Shown here one piece after another: positions 51,540 to 61,073 of a stretch of DNA of 64,000 nucleotides. Source of the DNA: Larkinella punicea (GTDB taxonomy: Bacteria; Bacteroidota; Bacteroidia; Cytophagales; Spirosomataceae); the NCBI RefSeq assembly GCF_003334855.1, contig NZ_QOWE01000025.1:1-64000 (forward strand), written 5' to 3'. The notes under the pieces are model-generated. The model ran no database searches. It saw only the letters and a program-made list of their open reading frames with translations, and had not been told where the DNA came from. How positions within the stretch are numbered: the first letter of the stretch is position 1; every line of letters starts with the position of its first letter. A program made the translations under genes and the position numbers.

Positions 51540-52802
51540 TTACGTCTTCTGCTTCTTCTTTTTAGCCGCAGGGAAGAGGATGTTGTTCAAAATAAGGCGG
51601 TAACCGGCGGAGTTGGGGTGCAGGTTCAGATCGGTGGGTTCTTCGTTGATCTCGTGCCGGTAATCTTCGGGATCATGCCCGCCGTAGAACGTGAAGAAGC
51701 CCTTGCCGTAGGGGGCATGGATGTAGCGGGCTTCGTTGGCGGCCCGGTTTTCGGCCAGAATCACCACCTCCGGTTTGATAAATCCTTTCTTGAAGGCGGT
51801 TGTCTGGCCCATGAACCCCTTGATGATGTTCATGTGGTTTTGGGTCAACATGGTCGGGATGGGGTCCCATTTGGCCGAAAACTGGAAAAGCGTAAAATAG
51901 TCGTTTTGCTCGATCAGTCCGCGTTCTTCGGGCTGGTTGTCGATGTTTGAAAATTCGATCTGATACGGGTTGATGTAGACCTGAAAGTTGCGAAAAGCCT
52001 GCGTCTGGCTGTAATCCAGTTTGCTGTTGGCTGCCGGATCGGCGGCATCGCCATCATAAATCGACTCCGCAATGTCGGTGTTCTGGGTCGCCAGCGCGAT
52101 GTCGTAGGTATCAGTGGCGTTGCACATGGCAAACATATAACCGCCCCCCAGGCAATAATCCCGGATTTTTTTGACCACGTTGCGTTTCAGTTCCGACACT
52201 TTGGTGTAACCGTATTTCTTCGCAATCAGCTCCGATTCGCGCTTTTGGGCCTGGTACCAGGGCTGGTCGCGAAACTGGAAAAACTTGCCGTATTGTCCCG
52301 TAAAGTCTTCGTGGTGAAGGTGGAGCCAGTCGTATTGCGCCAGTTTGCCATCCATCACATCCTCGTCAAAAACCGTTTCGTATGGAATTTCGGCATAGGT
52401 CATCACCAGCGTCACGGCATCGTCCCAGGGCTGCTTGGTTTTGGGCGAATAGACGGCCACTTTCGGGGCTTTCTGCAATTTGACGGCATCCATGTTGGCG
52501 TCGGGTGAAGACACTTCGGCGATGATCTGCCCGCCCTGCGCGTCGGAAATGACCTCGTAGCTCACGCCCCGGATCACCAGTTCGTTGACAAATTTCTGGG
52601 TGTGCGGCATCATGAAACTGCCCCCCCGGTAATTCAGTAACCAGTCCACTTCCGTATCGTACTGGCGTAATACCCAGTACGCTATGCCGTAGGCCTTCAG
52701 GTGATTCTTCTGACTTTCATCCATTGGAATCAGGATTTTCGACGCCCAAACCGGGGTCGTCAATGCCAAAATCAGGATGAGCGGTAATAGCAGCCTTTTC
52801 AT
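51540..52802 (-). CDS. Secreted Bacteroidota protein of glutaminase-like fold, unknown function
   Basis: 420 residues with a signal peptide (LLLPLILILALTTPVWAS). The mature start KILIPMDESQKNHLKAYGIAYW is a hallmark of a conserved Bacteroidota family often, probably wrongly, labelled asparagine synthetase B. It contains DAVTLVMTYAEIPYETVFDEDV and the conserved DWLHLHHEDFTGQYG, then YCLGGGYMFAMCNATDT, suggesting an amidotransferase-like fold with Cys. It ends in a Lys-rich tail. The role is unknown. Confidence 0.75.
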   Translation of the reverse strand: MKRLLLPLILILALTTPVWASKILIPMDESQKNHLKAYGIAYWVLRQYDTEVDWLLNYRGGSFMMPHTQKFVNELVIRGVSYEVISDAQGGQIIAEVSSPDANMDAVKLQKAPKVAVYSPKTKQPWDDAVTLVMTYAEIPYETVFDEDVMDGKLAQYDWLHLHHEDFTGQYGKFFQFRDQPWYQAQKRESELIAKKYGYTKVSELKRNVVKKIRDYCLGGGYMFAMCNATDTYDIALATQNTDIAESIYDGDAADPAANSKLDYSQTQAFRNFQVYINPYQIEFSNIDNQPEERGLIEQNDYFTLFQFSAKWDPIPTMLTQNHMNIIKGFMGQTTAFKKGFIKPEVVILAENRAANEARYIHAPYGKGFFTFYGGHDPEDYRHEINEEPTDLNLHPNSAGYRLILNNILFPAAKKKKQKT

Positions 52803-52829
52803 CGGTAATCGTTTTTTAGCTGTTTTGAG

Positions 52830-52837
52830 TAGCTTTG
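52830..52837 (+). promoter_or_regulatory. -7 box of the MacB-like gene
   Basis: TAGCTTTG matches TAnnTTTG and lies 62 bases before the ATG at 52899, on the plus strand. A T-rich region (GTTTTTTAG) about 18 bases upstream could serve as the -33 element. Confidence 0.55.
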
Positions 52838-52898
52838 TACGTACTCGTATTCAACGAAGATAAGCAAATTTTATGCTAAATCTTCACCCTGACACGCT

Positions 52899-54137
52899 AT
52901 GAATCTCCTCGAAAATATCCGCGAAGGACTGCGCTCCATCATTTCCAACCGTCTGCGAACCATTCTGACCTCGCTCATCATCGCCATCGGAATCACGTCG
53001 CTGGTTGGGATTTTAACGGCCATCGACGGCATTCAGAGCTCGGTTGACAACAGTTTTGCCGGACTGGGGGCGAATACCTTCGACATTCAGGGGCCGCAGA
53101 TGTACCGGCGGTTTGGCGGCCGGTCCGAAAAGCGGGTGCCACCGATCGACTACCACCAGGCGATGACCTTTAAACGGCGGTTTCAGCAGGGCGAAAACAT
53201 TGCGGTGTATGCCGCCGTGACCGGAGCCGCCCAGATCAAATACGCATCCAAGAAGACCAATCCCAATGTGCAGTTGATCGGCATCGACGATAATTTTATG
53301 GGCATCAAAGCCCTGAAGATGCAGTCGGGCCGTAATTTCTCACCGAATGACCTCGAAAATTCGCTCAACGTGACCATTATCGGCAACGAAGTGGCAACCA
53401 CCCTGTTTGATAAAGGCCAGAATCCACTCAACAAGGAGATTAGTGTGCTGGGTGGCAAATACAAAGTCGTTGGAGTGCTGGAAAAGAAAGGCGGTTTTTC
53501 GGGTGGGGGAGACGATCGCATGGTGCTGGTGCCGCTGGAAAATGCCCGGGCCATGGCCGGCACGCGCACACTCACCTTCGACATCACCGGCTCGGTGCCC
53601 AACATGGGGGATGCCGAAACGGCCGTGGACGAAGCGCGGGGGCTGATGCGTCAGATTCGCCGGGACCCGCTGGGCAAACCCGACACCTTTGAAATCAAGC
53701 GGGCGGATGAGCTGGCGAAGGATTTTGAAAACATCACCAGCTACCTCCGGATCGGCGGTTTCGGCATCGGTTTTATCACGCTGCTGGGCGCGGCCATTGC
53801 GCTCATGAACATCATGCTGGTGTCGGTGACGGAGCGCACCCGCGAAATCGGGATTCGGAAATCGCTGGGAGCCACCCCGAAACGCATCCGCGAGCAGTTT
53901 CTGATCGAAGCCGTGGTCATCTGCATCATGGGCGGTATTGGCGGGATAATCCTGGGCATCGGGATTGGCAACTTGATTTCGACGGTGGTGAGTCAGGGCA
54001 ATGGCAGCTTCGTGGTGCCGTGGTTCTGGATGGCCATTGGTATTCTGGTGTGTGTGAGCGTCGGTTTATTTTCGGGCATTTACCCGGCTTTCAAAGCTTC
54101 CCGTCTCGACCCCATCGAGGCCCTGCGGTATGAGTAA
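52899..54137 (+). CDS. MacB-type ABC transporter permease
   Basis: 412 residues, the normal length for a four-helix MacB/LolC permease. The first helix and MacB_PCD start are [21 protein letters not shown] and [14 protein letters not shown]. The FtsX end has [22 protein letters not shown] and [19 protein letters not shown]. It probably works with an ATPase encoded elsewhere to export a peptide or lipoprotein. It is the last protein gene before tRNA-Leu. Confidence 0.92.
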   Translation: MNLLENIREGLRSIISNRLRTILTSLIIAIGITSLVGILTAIDGIQSSVDNSFAGLGANTFDIQGPQMYRRFGGRSEKRVPPIDYHQAMTFKRRFQQGENIAVYAAVTGAAQIKYASKKTNPNVQLIGIDDNFMGIKALKMQSGRNFSPNDLENSLNVTIIGNEVATTLFDKGQNPLNKEISVLGGKYKVVGVLEKKGGFSGGGDDRMVLVPLENARAMAGTRTLTFDITGSVPNMGDAETAVDEARGLMRQIRRDPLGKPDTFEIKRADELAKDFENITSYLRIGGFGIGFITLLGAAIALMNIMLVSVTERTREIGIRKSLGATPKRIREQFLIEAVVICIMGGIGGIILGIGIGNLISTVVSQGNGSFVVPWFWMAIGILVCVSVGLFSGIYPAFKASRLDPIEALRYE

Positions 54138-54248
54138 CGGGCTGTCAATGAGGATAAAAACCCTCAAATACGCGTCAAATGGGCGATTGAAAGCGACTAG
54201 CCCTAAAAAAATATTCAGTATAAATGGTTCTTTATTCAGTATTAATCC

Positions 54249-54256
54249 TACTTTTG
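54249..54256 (+). promoter_or_regulatory. -7 box of the tRNA-Leu gene
   Basis: TACTTTTG fits TAnnTTTG and ends 37 bases before the mature tRNA start, so the primary transcript would have a short leader. The upstream region is AT-rich (GTATAAATGG). Confidence 0.6.
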
Positions 54257-54293
54257 CACCCACGTTCGCTTGAGCGACACGCGCCGTAGGAAT

Positions 54294-54377
54294 GCCGGGA
54301 TGGCGGAATCGGTAGACGCGTTGGTCTCAAACACCAATGTCTGCAAGGGCATGCCGGTTCGAGTCCGGCTCCCGGTA
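54294..54377 (+). tRNA. tRNA-Leu (anticodon CAA)
   Basis: The cloverleaf is complete: acceptor GCCGGGA with TCCCGGT, D arm, anticodon stem TTGGT/ACCAA around CTCAAAC with CAA, a long class II variable arm, and T arm GCCGG-TTCGAGT-CCGGC. The discriminator base is A, as in tRNA-Leu. The terminal CCA is not encoded. A terminator follows at 54383. Confidence 0.98.
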
Positions 54378-54382
54378 CAATT

Positions 54383-54428
54383 AACACCTTACAAAAAGCT
54401 GATTTTCAGTGATTTGTAAGGTGTTTTT
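54383..54428 (+). terminator. Rho-independent terminator of tRNA-Leu
   Basis: AACACCTTACAAA (54383-54395) pairs exactly with TTTGTAAGGTGTT (54413-54425), followed by a T-run (TTTTTGG). It directly follows the tRNA. Confidence 0.92.
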
Positions 54429-54583
54429 GGTTTATTGCTGTGTATTACAGTTCGCGGATAAACACGAAAAGTTGTAGCGTAATCTGATCGCTGGTTCGAA
54501 TTCACACCAAGACTGACCGAATTCACATTGCCCAATACGATGGTTAAAAAAGATCCTTTTTTTGAAGTCTCAAATTCGACAAC

Positions 54584-56209
54584 ATGAAAAAGACCATCTT
54601 CGCCATCATCGCAGGGAGCCTGACCCTGACTTCACTACAGGCGCAAATCAACTGGGGCGACTACTCCCAAAGTTTTCCGGCTGAGGTCGGAAACAAGCCC
54701 GCAGCGGTGGGCTTAATCCTGGCCATCCGGAAAGAAAATAACGCATTTTGGGAAATCCGGGACAAGAGCCACCATGTGGTTGCCCTGGAAAAAGACCCGG
54801 TTTTTCTGCGCGAACGGCCCCGTGGTTTTGTAGCCCGCACCACGTTCGATACGGCGCGGGCGCAATTCTTTCTGCACGGCGTGGGGCCGCAAATGGCCCG
54901 GCAATACCAGTTTCGGGTGCTGGAATATCCGGGACATCGGGTGCTGGTTCCCTGGCAGGGCATCGACCGGTTTACCGATTCAACGCTGATCCACGATTCG
55001 GGCATGCCGCTGATGGCTTACCTGGGCGGTTACAGAACCCGGCTGGGGAAGATGCTGATCGTGGATGTCAGAAACACCGGACAGAACCAGATTGTAGCGA
55101 CTTCGCTGGTGGCCTGGGAGCCGGTCAAGCCGGTGATTACCAGTGTGTATACGTCCGAAACGATCGGTGATTTTTTTCAGAAGTTGCAATCGCCCTGGCT
55201 GCCCGACCGACAATCAACCGGCAATTTTTCCCCGGTTTTTACGGTGCCATCCACGAACGAAAACCTGATTTTTGCGCTCGAAAAGGGTCAGTTCAGTAAA
55301 AAACAGATTCAGTATGAATTGATCCGAAACGGCAGCGTTTACACCCCCTGGCGAGACAATGATTACAACAACAGTTTTGTCTGGCTCAAGGAACATCCGC
55401 CCGGAGCGTACACGATCCGGATTCGGTATTCGGCTCAGCCGCAGCATGTTGCGGAATACCGCTTTGCCGTCGAGCCGGCCTGGTATCAAACAAACCGGTT
55501 TCGGTTGGTAGCGGGCATGTTTGTGACGGCCTTTCTGGGCGCGGGTTCGTTCCTGCTGTTGTTCATCCGGCAACGGCGAAAAACCCGGCAGGAACAAGCC
55601 GATAAAACCCGCTTGCAGCTCGAATTGAAGGCGATTCACGCCCAACTCAATCCGCATTTTGTCTTCAACGCCCTCAGCTCGATTCAGGGCCTTATCAACA
55701 AAGAGGACATTGAAGGGGCCAACCGGTACCTGTCTGATTTTGCCCGGCTGCTGCGGGAGTCGCTGCATCATGCCCACAAAGACGAGCTTTCCCTGCACGA
55801 AGAAATCCAGATGCTGGACACCTACTTGAAGCTGGAGCAACTCCGGTTTGGGTTTCAATATTCCATCCGCACCGATGCTGCGATCAATGTATATGAAACG
55901 GCTATCCCGGTGATGCTTCTACAGCCTTTGATTGAAAACGCGGTCAAACACGGTGTCGCTTCCCGACAGGAAAAGGGGATTATTACTGTGGTTTTCAACC
56001 GGTTGGCACAGGCCATGACGGTGGCCATTACCGACAATGGCAGCGGTTTTACGGAGGATAAAGCCGGTAATGGGTTGGGATTGAGCCTTACCCGCGACCG
56101 AATTGAGCGCTTGAACAAACTCCATTCCGACTGGCAAATTGCCCTGGCCATTCAGAAAGCCACCCCGTCGGGAACGCAGATTACCCTTACCTTTGGGTCA
56201 TGGTTTTGA
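54584..56209 (+). CDS. LytS-type sensor histidine kinase with secreted sensor domain
   Basis: 541 residues. A signal peptide (ending SLQAQ) precedes a periplasmic domain of about 300 residues, then one membrane helix (LVAGMFVTAFLGAGSFLLLFI). The kinase part has HAQLNPHFVFNALSSIQGLI, N-box LQPLIENAVKHGV, and AITDNGSGFTEDKAGNGLGLSLTRDRI, intact G-boxes. Unlike the pair at 2879-5151, it has a full ATP-binding site. It is coupled to the LytTR regulator by a TGATG overlap. The two form a two-component system, presumably controlling genes such as those that follow. Confidence 0.92.
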   Translation: MKKTIFAIIAGSLTLTSLQAQINWGDYSQSFPAEVGNKPAAVGLILAIRKENNAFWEIRDKSHHVVALEKDPVFLRERPRGFVARTTFDTARAQFFLHGVGPQMARQYQFRVLEYPGHRVLVPWQGIDRFTDSTLIHDSGMPLMAYLGGYRTRLGKMLIVDVRNTGQNQIVATSLVAWEPVKPVITSVYTSETIGDFFQKLQSPWLPDRQSTGNFSPVFTVPSTNENLIFALEKGQFSKKQIQYELIRNGSVYTPWRDNDYNNSFVWLKEHPPGAYTIRIRYSAQPQHVAEYRFAVEPAWYQTNRFRLVAGMFVTAFLGAGSFLLLFIRQRRKTRQEQADKTRLQLELKAIHAQLNPHFVFNALSSIQGLINKEDIEGANRYLSDFARLLRESLHHAHKDELSLHEEIQMLDTYLKLEQLRFGFQYSIRTDAAINVYETAIPVMLLQPLIENAVKHGVASRQEKGIITVVFNRLAQAMTVAITDNGSGFTEDKAGNGLGLSLTRDRIERLNKLHSDWQIALAIQKATPSGTQITLTFGSWF

Positions 56210-56958
56210 TGAAAGCACTGCTGATCGACGATGAGCAACCGAATCTGGAGAACCTGCAGGCCCTGCTGGCAGCGTATTGTCCGCAGGTGGAAGTCTGCGG
56301 CACGGCCCTGAACGCGGAGACGGCTACCAACCGGCTGCACGTTCTCCAGCCCGATCTGGTATTTCTGGACATCCAGATGCCCCAACAAAACGGATTCGAC
56401 TGGTTACGCAGTCTGCCTGCCTACGACTTTGAGGTGATTTTCGTCACGGCCTATGATCAATTTGCCATCCAGGCCCTGCGGTTTGCCGCGGTGGATTACC
56501 TGTTGAAGCCCATTGCGATTGACGAATTACAGTCGGCTGTGGAAAGAGCCCGCCAACAACGGCAGTTGAAAGAACAGAACCAACTCCTGCAAAACCTGAT
56601 GCACTTCCTGAAAGCCGGTCAGCCGCCCGAAGAGCCGCGAATTGCTTTGGCGACGGCAAAGGAGACGCGGTTTGTGAAAACCAGTGAAATCATCCGCTGC
56701 GAATCGTCCAACAATTATACGATGTTTTACCTGCTTGATGGGGAAGCCCTGCTGGTGTGTAAACCCATTTTCGGGTATGATGATTTGTTGAAGAACTACG
56801 GTTTTGTGCGCTGCCATCAATCGCACCTGGTGAATAAACAGTTTATCAGGAGTTGGAAAAAAGAGTTCGGCGACTTCCTGGTATTGACCGATGGCTCCGA
56901 AGTGCCCATTTCGAGGGCTAAAAAAGAAGACCTGAAAAAAGCACTGCGTTTGTCATAA
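56209..56958 (+). CDS. LytTR-family response regulator
   Basis: 249 residues from ATG 56209 (MKALLIDDEQPN). The receiver domain has acidic pocket DDE, phospho-Asp in DLVFLDIQMPQ (D54), Thr in IFVTAYDQ and Lys in YLLKPI. The C-terminal LytTR DNA-binding domain includes IIRCESSNNYTMFYLLDGEALLV, FVRCHQSHLVNKQFIRSW and VPISRAKKEDLKKAL. It overlaps the stop of its kinase by one base. Confidence 0.96.
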   Translation: MKALLIDDEQPNLENLQALLAAYCPQVEVCGTALNAETATNRLHVLQPDLVFLDIQMPQQNGFDWLRSLPAYDFEVIFVTAYDQFAIQALRFAAVDYLLKPIAIDELQSAVERARQQRQLKEQNQLLQNLMHFLKAGQPPEEPRIALATAKETRFVKTSEIIRCESSNNYTMFYLLDGEALLVCKPIFGYDDLLKNYGFVRCHQSHLVNKQFIRSWKKEFGDFLVLTDGSEVPISRAKKEDLKKALRLS

Positions 56959-57187
56959 AACCGGGCGTACGCCGTGTCGAATGACAGGGAATCGGGTTGT
57001 CTTAAAACAAGGGTCCAGACCTTTACCAACCTTGTCATTAAATCAAAGATTGGTGCACTTATCCGTTAAAAATAAAAACGGAAAATATTCCCCAACTGCA
57101 TTAAAGTTGTCGTAATTTTATACGCTATAAATACTTATAAAAAAAAGTATTGCGGAGTATATAAGGATTTTTTCTTAATTCTTTGGT

Positions 57188-58834
57188 ATGAATTTACGAC
57201 TACCGGCGTATTTTAGTATAGTCTGTTTTTTTCTCTTTGGATGTGAAGGATGGGATTTTGAGCGGAAATCATTTCAATCCTGCGCGAAGCCTTCGGCCCG
57301 GATTTCTTTTACGGCTGAAAAATTGAGGGTAACCTATAAACTCGTCGATATTCAGGGCGATTTTACCACGGTTTCCTGGAATTTTGGTGCCGGTAATCCC
57401 GTCACTTCATCCGAACGGGAGCAAACCTTTACGTACTCGGGAGCAGGTACTTATACTGTCAACGCCGAGCTTAAAAACCCCTGCGGAGATACGTACAACG
57501 CAACCCTGACCGCCCAAATAACCAATGCCTCTTTAGCTTCCGTCACGACACTCGATCCTTCGGGCGTTTCCAGTAATTCGGCGATAATGGGCGTAAAAGT
57601 AAATGATGCCGGAAACGCTACCATTTCGCAATACGGCGTGTGTTATTCGAATGTAGTGGGTGTTCCGGATGTTGATAATTCCACCGTCCTTTTCTCAACA
57701 ACGGGCTTGGTAATTGGTAATAATCAGACTTTTCAGGCCTCTCAATTGCTGCCCAATACCCTCTATTATGTACGGGCTTTCGCAGCGAATGAAGCCGGTG
57801 CTTCGTACGGAGCCGTCAAGACGTTTTTAACCACGTCCCAGCCGGTCGTCAACACCCTGGCAGCCACGGCCATAACGGGTACCAGTGCTGTCCTGTCCTT
57901 GTCGCTGACCAATCCGGGAACGCCCGTTTTAACACGCTACGGGGTGTATGTGTCTTCTACCTCCACGGACCCGGGCAAAACGGGTAGTTATCAGACATTC
58001 AATACGGATACGCAGGGGATTGCGCCTTCGTTGCCCGGTAATAAAGCTGATTTTGCCGTTTCCGGTCTTCAGGCCAATACGTTGTACTATTACCGGGCCT
58101 TTGCCATCAACGCGGCCGGCACGGTATACGGAGCGGTTTTGACGTTCAATACCCTGGCATCATCGATTACGAGCGGACTGGTTGCGTATTATCCGTTGAA
58201 CGGCAATGCAAACGATTTTGCAGGCACGAATCACGGGAAACTGGTGAATCAACCGCCCTCGACTACCGACCGGAAAGAGGTGCCCAACAATGCTATTTTT
58301 CTGGATGGTGACAATGACTTTGTTGAGATTCCGGATCACCCTGTTTTGCGATTTACGAATGCCATGACGATCAGCTTCTGGGTAAAACCAACGGGGACCG
58401 TCAGCCAGCCGATGCAGTTGCTGGTGAAGTCGCGTTATACGGGTGGAGATGAGCAATATGGCATCAGCATTCGACCCCTGGCGGGCAATTCAAGCAGCCA
58501 TGTTTTGAACGTCGATATCAAACAAAACAGCAATTGTGTTTCGGGTGCCGGCTGGGAAAATGCGAGCAATACCGTCACCCAATGGCTCAACAACTGGCAC
58601 CATGTGGTGGGCGTTTATGAAGGGCGTTCATTGAAGTTATATCTCGATGGAAAATTGGTCGCCAGTCGGGAAAATCTGCCGATTTCGAACATCGATAATT
58701 GCCCGGGTGGTGATGTTCGGCTTGGGTTGCTCAGCCAGGCTTTTCCGAATAAATTTCAGGGGAGTGTTGATGAATTGCGATTTTATAACCGGGCTTTAAC
58801 CCTTGTTGACGTTCAATCTCTGTTTGCTTTATGA
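57188..58834 (+). CDS. Lipoprotein with PKD-like, Fn3-like and LamG domains
   Basis: 548 residues. The N-terminus MNLRLPAYFSIVCFFLFGC is a lipoprotein signal with Cys near residue 19. Next is a PKD-like domain (FTTVSWNFGAGNPVTSS, SGAGTYTVNAEL), then two modules with LYYVRAFAANEAG and LYYYRAFAINAAG, and a C-terminal LamG/concanavalin-like domain (LVAYYPLNGNANDFAG, TISFWVKPTG, FYNRALTLVDVQSLF). It should bind glycans or proteins at the surface. Its stop overlaps the next start by four bases. Confidence 0.88.
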   Translation: MNLRLPAYFSIVCFFLFGCEGWDFERKSFQSCAKPSARISFTAEKLRVTYKLVDIQGDFTTVSWNFGAGNPVTSSEREQTFTYSGAGTYTVNAELKNPCGDTYNATLTAQITNASLASVTTLDPSGVSSNSAIMGVKVNDAGNATISQYGVCYSNVVGVPDVDNSTVLFSTTGLVIGNNQTFQASQLLPNTLYYVRAFAANEAGASYGAVKTFLTTSQPVVNTLAATAITGTSAVLSLSLTNPGTPVLTRYGVYVSSTSTDPGKTGSYQTFNTDTQGIAPSLPGNKADFAVSGLQANTLYYYRAFAINAAGTVYGAVLTFNTLASSITSGLVAYYPLNGNANDFAGTNHGKLVNQPPSTTDRKEVPNNAIFLDGDNDFVEIPDHPVLRFTNAMTISFWVKPTGTVSQPMQLLVKSRYTGGDEQYGISIRPLAGNSSSHVLNVDIKQNSNCVSGAGWENASNTVTQWLNNWHHVVGVYEGRSLKLYLDGKLVASRENLPISNIDNCPGGDVRLGLLSQAFPNKFQGSVDELRFYNRALTLVDVQSLFAL

Positions 58835-59589
58835 AAAGTTTGCTTTATGAAAAGATGTTCTACGCCCTGGTGGTTTTGTGCGTTTTCTTTCTGACTCCCG
58901 CCATGAGTCAGGCGCCCCGTCAAGTTACGGTCACCAACGTCAAAATTGAACAGCAGGAAACCAGAATAAAGGTTACGTATGATGTAGAAAGTCTGGTAAA
59001 AAATGATTCGGTTTATATTCAGGCGGTTAATCAAAATAACCGGGTTTTAATCGCCCGGTCGGTGACCGGAGCGGTTGGCAAAGGTGTTGGTTCCGGCAAG
59101 GGAAAAGTTGTTTACTGGGATATTCAGGCGGATGGTTTGTTGGCGGAAGATGAAGTCCAGGTGGTTGTCAATGTCAAATTAGCACCACCAGATTTGGGGG
59201 GTGGCCCCGCCAATGCCCTGCTCTCGATTCTGGTTCCGGGGCTCGGTAATGTGCTGGTTCAACCGAACAAAAAGATTGGGTTCCGCCCGTTGATCACGGT
59301 TGCCTACGGGGGCTTGCTCGTGTATGGACTCATGCAGCGAAGCAAAGCCCTGGACCAGTATGCGATTTATGAGTCACAACCGTATGAAAATCAGGCAGAA
59401 CCGTATTTTACGAAAGCAAACCAGTTGCGCCATCAATACCTGATTGCGACCCGTGCCGCGGCCCTTATTCTGGTTTCGGATGTCATCTATAGCGCCATCA
59501 AGGGGAGTCGTAATCGCAGGAAATCGAACCAGCTTACCCTGGGTTTTCAGGGCAATACACCCCTTATTGGCATTCGTCGGACTATTTAA
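58831..59589 (+). CDS. Secreted/membrane protein with beta-sandwich and hydrophobic C-half
   Basis: 252 residues. The signal peptide (ALVVLCVFFLTPAMSQA) is followed by a beta-sandwich (VTVTNVKIEQQETRIKVTYDV, GKGKVVYWDIQADGLL) similar to N-terminal domains of Bacteroidota formylglycine and caspase-linked proteins. After that come LSILVPGLGNVLVQPNK and further hydrophobic helices. It is coupled to the lipoprotein upstream and ends 10 bases before the caspase gene, so the three likely work together. Confidence 0.7.
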   Translation: MKSLLYEKMFYALVVLCVFFLTPAMSQAPRQVTVTNVKIEQQETRIKVTYDVESLVKNDSVYIQAVNQNNRVLIARSVTGAVGKGVGSGKGKVVYWDIQADGLLAEDEVQVVVNVKLAPPDLGGGPANALLSILVPGLGNVLVQPNKKIGFRPLITVAYGGLLVYGLMQRSKALDQYAIYESQPYENQAEPYFTKANQLRHQYLIATRAAALILVSDVIYSAIKGSRNRRKSNQLTLGFQGNTPLIGIRRTI

Positions 59590-59599
59590 CCACACATTT

Positions 59600-60718
59600 A
59601 TGAAAAAAATACTACTTCTTCTGGGCGGCTTAACCGTTCATTTTCTGGCCGGGGCCCAGTCGCCCACGGTGGTCTCCGCAAAAAGCCAACCCCTGAAACT
59701 GAAGGGGGAAGCGCCCAAAAATCTGCCGCCGGTGATTACCTGGCAATCACCGGGCACCGATTACGTGCAGGTGAAGCAGCCCGCTTTCACGGTTTCGGCC
59801 TGTGTGCAGTCGTTTGAAGCGTTGAAGGAGCATCAGGTGCTCGTAAACGGGAAAACGTTTGGTCAGCAGCGGGGTATGAAACGCCTGGTGTGCGGTGAAC
59901 AGGTTTCTCAGGAAGTGTTGCTTCAGGTGGGTGACAATGTCCTGCAAATTACGGCCACCAATTCGGCCGGAACCACCACATCTACGGTGCGGCACATCGT
60001 TTACGAAGCTAAAAAAGATACGGTTATCGGACAGAAACGGGTGGCGTTGATCGTTGCCAATTCCGATTATGAAAAACACCCGCTCAAAAATCCCGTCAAC
60101 GACGGTCGCAGCGTAAGGGAGCAGTTTGAAAAGCTGGGATTTACGGTGACCCTCGTGGAAAACCTGAAACTCAGGGAAACCGATCAGGCGCTCGAAAAAT
60201 TTTATTCGGAATTAGACAGCAACAACGTGGGCTTATTCTACTACGCGGGACATGGCATTATGGCGGATAACCAGAACTTTATTCAACCCACCGACGCCGA
60301 TCCATCGACGGAGGTGGATGCCCGGTACGTTTGCTACTCGCTGGAACGCGTGGTGGCCCGAATGAAAACCGCCAATCCGAACGGTTCCAACCTGGTTTTT
60401 TGGGATGCCTGTCGCAACAATCCCTATCGTTCCTGGACACGGGGTACCGGACAACCGGTTTATACCACCATCAATCCGCCGGTCGGAACCTTGATCGTGT
60501 ATGCCACAGAACCGGGAAAAACCGCCAGCGATGGCAACGAGAAGAACGGTCTGTTTACCAGCGAACTGGTGAAAAGTATTGAAGAACCGAACCTCGATAT
60601 TTTTGAACTGATCGACCGGATCGATCAGGGTCTTGAAAAACGGGGTTTCCGGCAACCGCCCTACATTGAAGGGCGACTACGGGGCAAACTCATCCTGAAC
60701 CCCGTTATCAAACCGTGA
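59600..60718 (+). CDS. Secreted caspase-family (peptidase C14) protein
   Basis: 372 residues from ATG 59600 (MKKILLLLGGLTVHFLAGAQ), a clean signal peptide; the longer frame overlaps the upstream gene. Residues ~40-135 form an Ig-like domain. The caspase p20 domain follows: RVALIVANSDYEKHPLKNPVNDG, His in GLFYYAGHGIMADN (H218) and Cys in NLVFWDACRNNPYRSW (C271). This is a bacterial orthocaspase exported from the cytoplasm. Neighbours are a LamG lipoprotein and a beta-sandwich membrane protein. Substrates are unknown; Arg/Lys specificity is typical. Confidence 0.9.
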   Translation: MKKILLLLGGLTVHFLAGAQSPTVVSAKSQPLKLKGEAPKNLPPVITWQSPGTDYVQVKQPAFTVSACVQSFEALKEHQVLVNGKTFGQQRGMKRLVCGEQVSQEVLLQVGDNVLQITATNSAGTTTSTVRHIVYEAKKDTVIGQKRVALIVANSDYEKHPLKNPVNDGRSVREQFEKLGFTVTLVENLKLRETDQALEKFYSELDSNNVGLFYYAGHGIMADNQNFIQPTDADPSTEVDARYVCYSLERVVARMKTANPNGSNLVFWDACRNNPYRSWTRGTGQPVYTTINPPVGTLIVYATEPGKTASDGNEKNGLFTSELVKSIEEPNLDIFELIDRIDQGLEKRGFRQPPYIEGRLRGKLILNPVIKP

Positions 60719-60737
60719 ACCGGTTTAGAATTATCAA

Positions 60738-60834
60738 GGGAATGCTAAATGAAAAATGATGAATGCTGAATGTAAAAGTGCTGACTTAGACGCTACTTTT
60801 ACATTCAGCATTCATCATTTTTCATTTAGCATTC
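60738..60834. repeat. 40-bp inverted repeat, ATGAAAAATG family
   Basis: GGGAATGCTAAATGAAAAAT (starting 60738) and the inverse ATTTTTCATTTAGCATTC (to 60834) form near-perfect arms of about 40 bases around a 15-base loop. It lies between the convergent caspase and 60855 genes, sister to the palindrome at 127-204. Confidence 0.85.
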
Positions 60835-60854
60835 TTTCCCAGTGGGCGAAAAAC

Positions 60855-61055
60855 CTACTTCCTCGCCCGAAACAGCTTGCGCCCGAACTGGATTAAACCG
60901 TCGGTGATGAACCACGTCAGTAAAAACGCGAGGCATTCGAGCACAAAACTGTGGAATTTGTAAAATACCTCAGCCGTTAGCATCGACACCACCAAAGCCG
61001 GGAGTTGTTCGGTCGCAATTCTGAACCACGGCAACGAACGGATCAATGTGTACAT
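60855..61055 (-). CDS. Small membrane protein, hypothetical
   Basis: 66 residues with a hydrophobic middle (LPALVVSMLTAEVFYKFHSF, LECLAFLLTWFITDGLIQF) and a basic end (GRKLFRARK), one or two membrane helices. It ends the minus-strand train that begins with the BNR-repeat protein. No family is recognised. Confidence 0.5.
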   Translation of the reverse strand: MYTLIRSLPWFRIATEQLPALVVSMLTAEVFYKFHSFVLECLAFLLTWFITDGLIQFGRKLFRARK

Positions 61056-61073
61056 GGGTTTGTGGTCAGTGGA

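Noticed and set aside
59444-59599. N-terminal extension of the caspase gene from 59444
   Set aside because: It overlaps the upstream gene in another frame and would bury a clear signal peptide starting at 59600.
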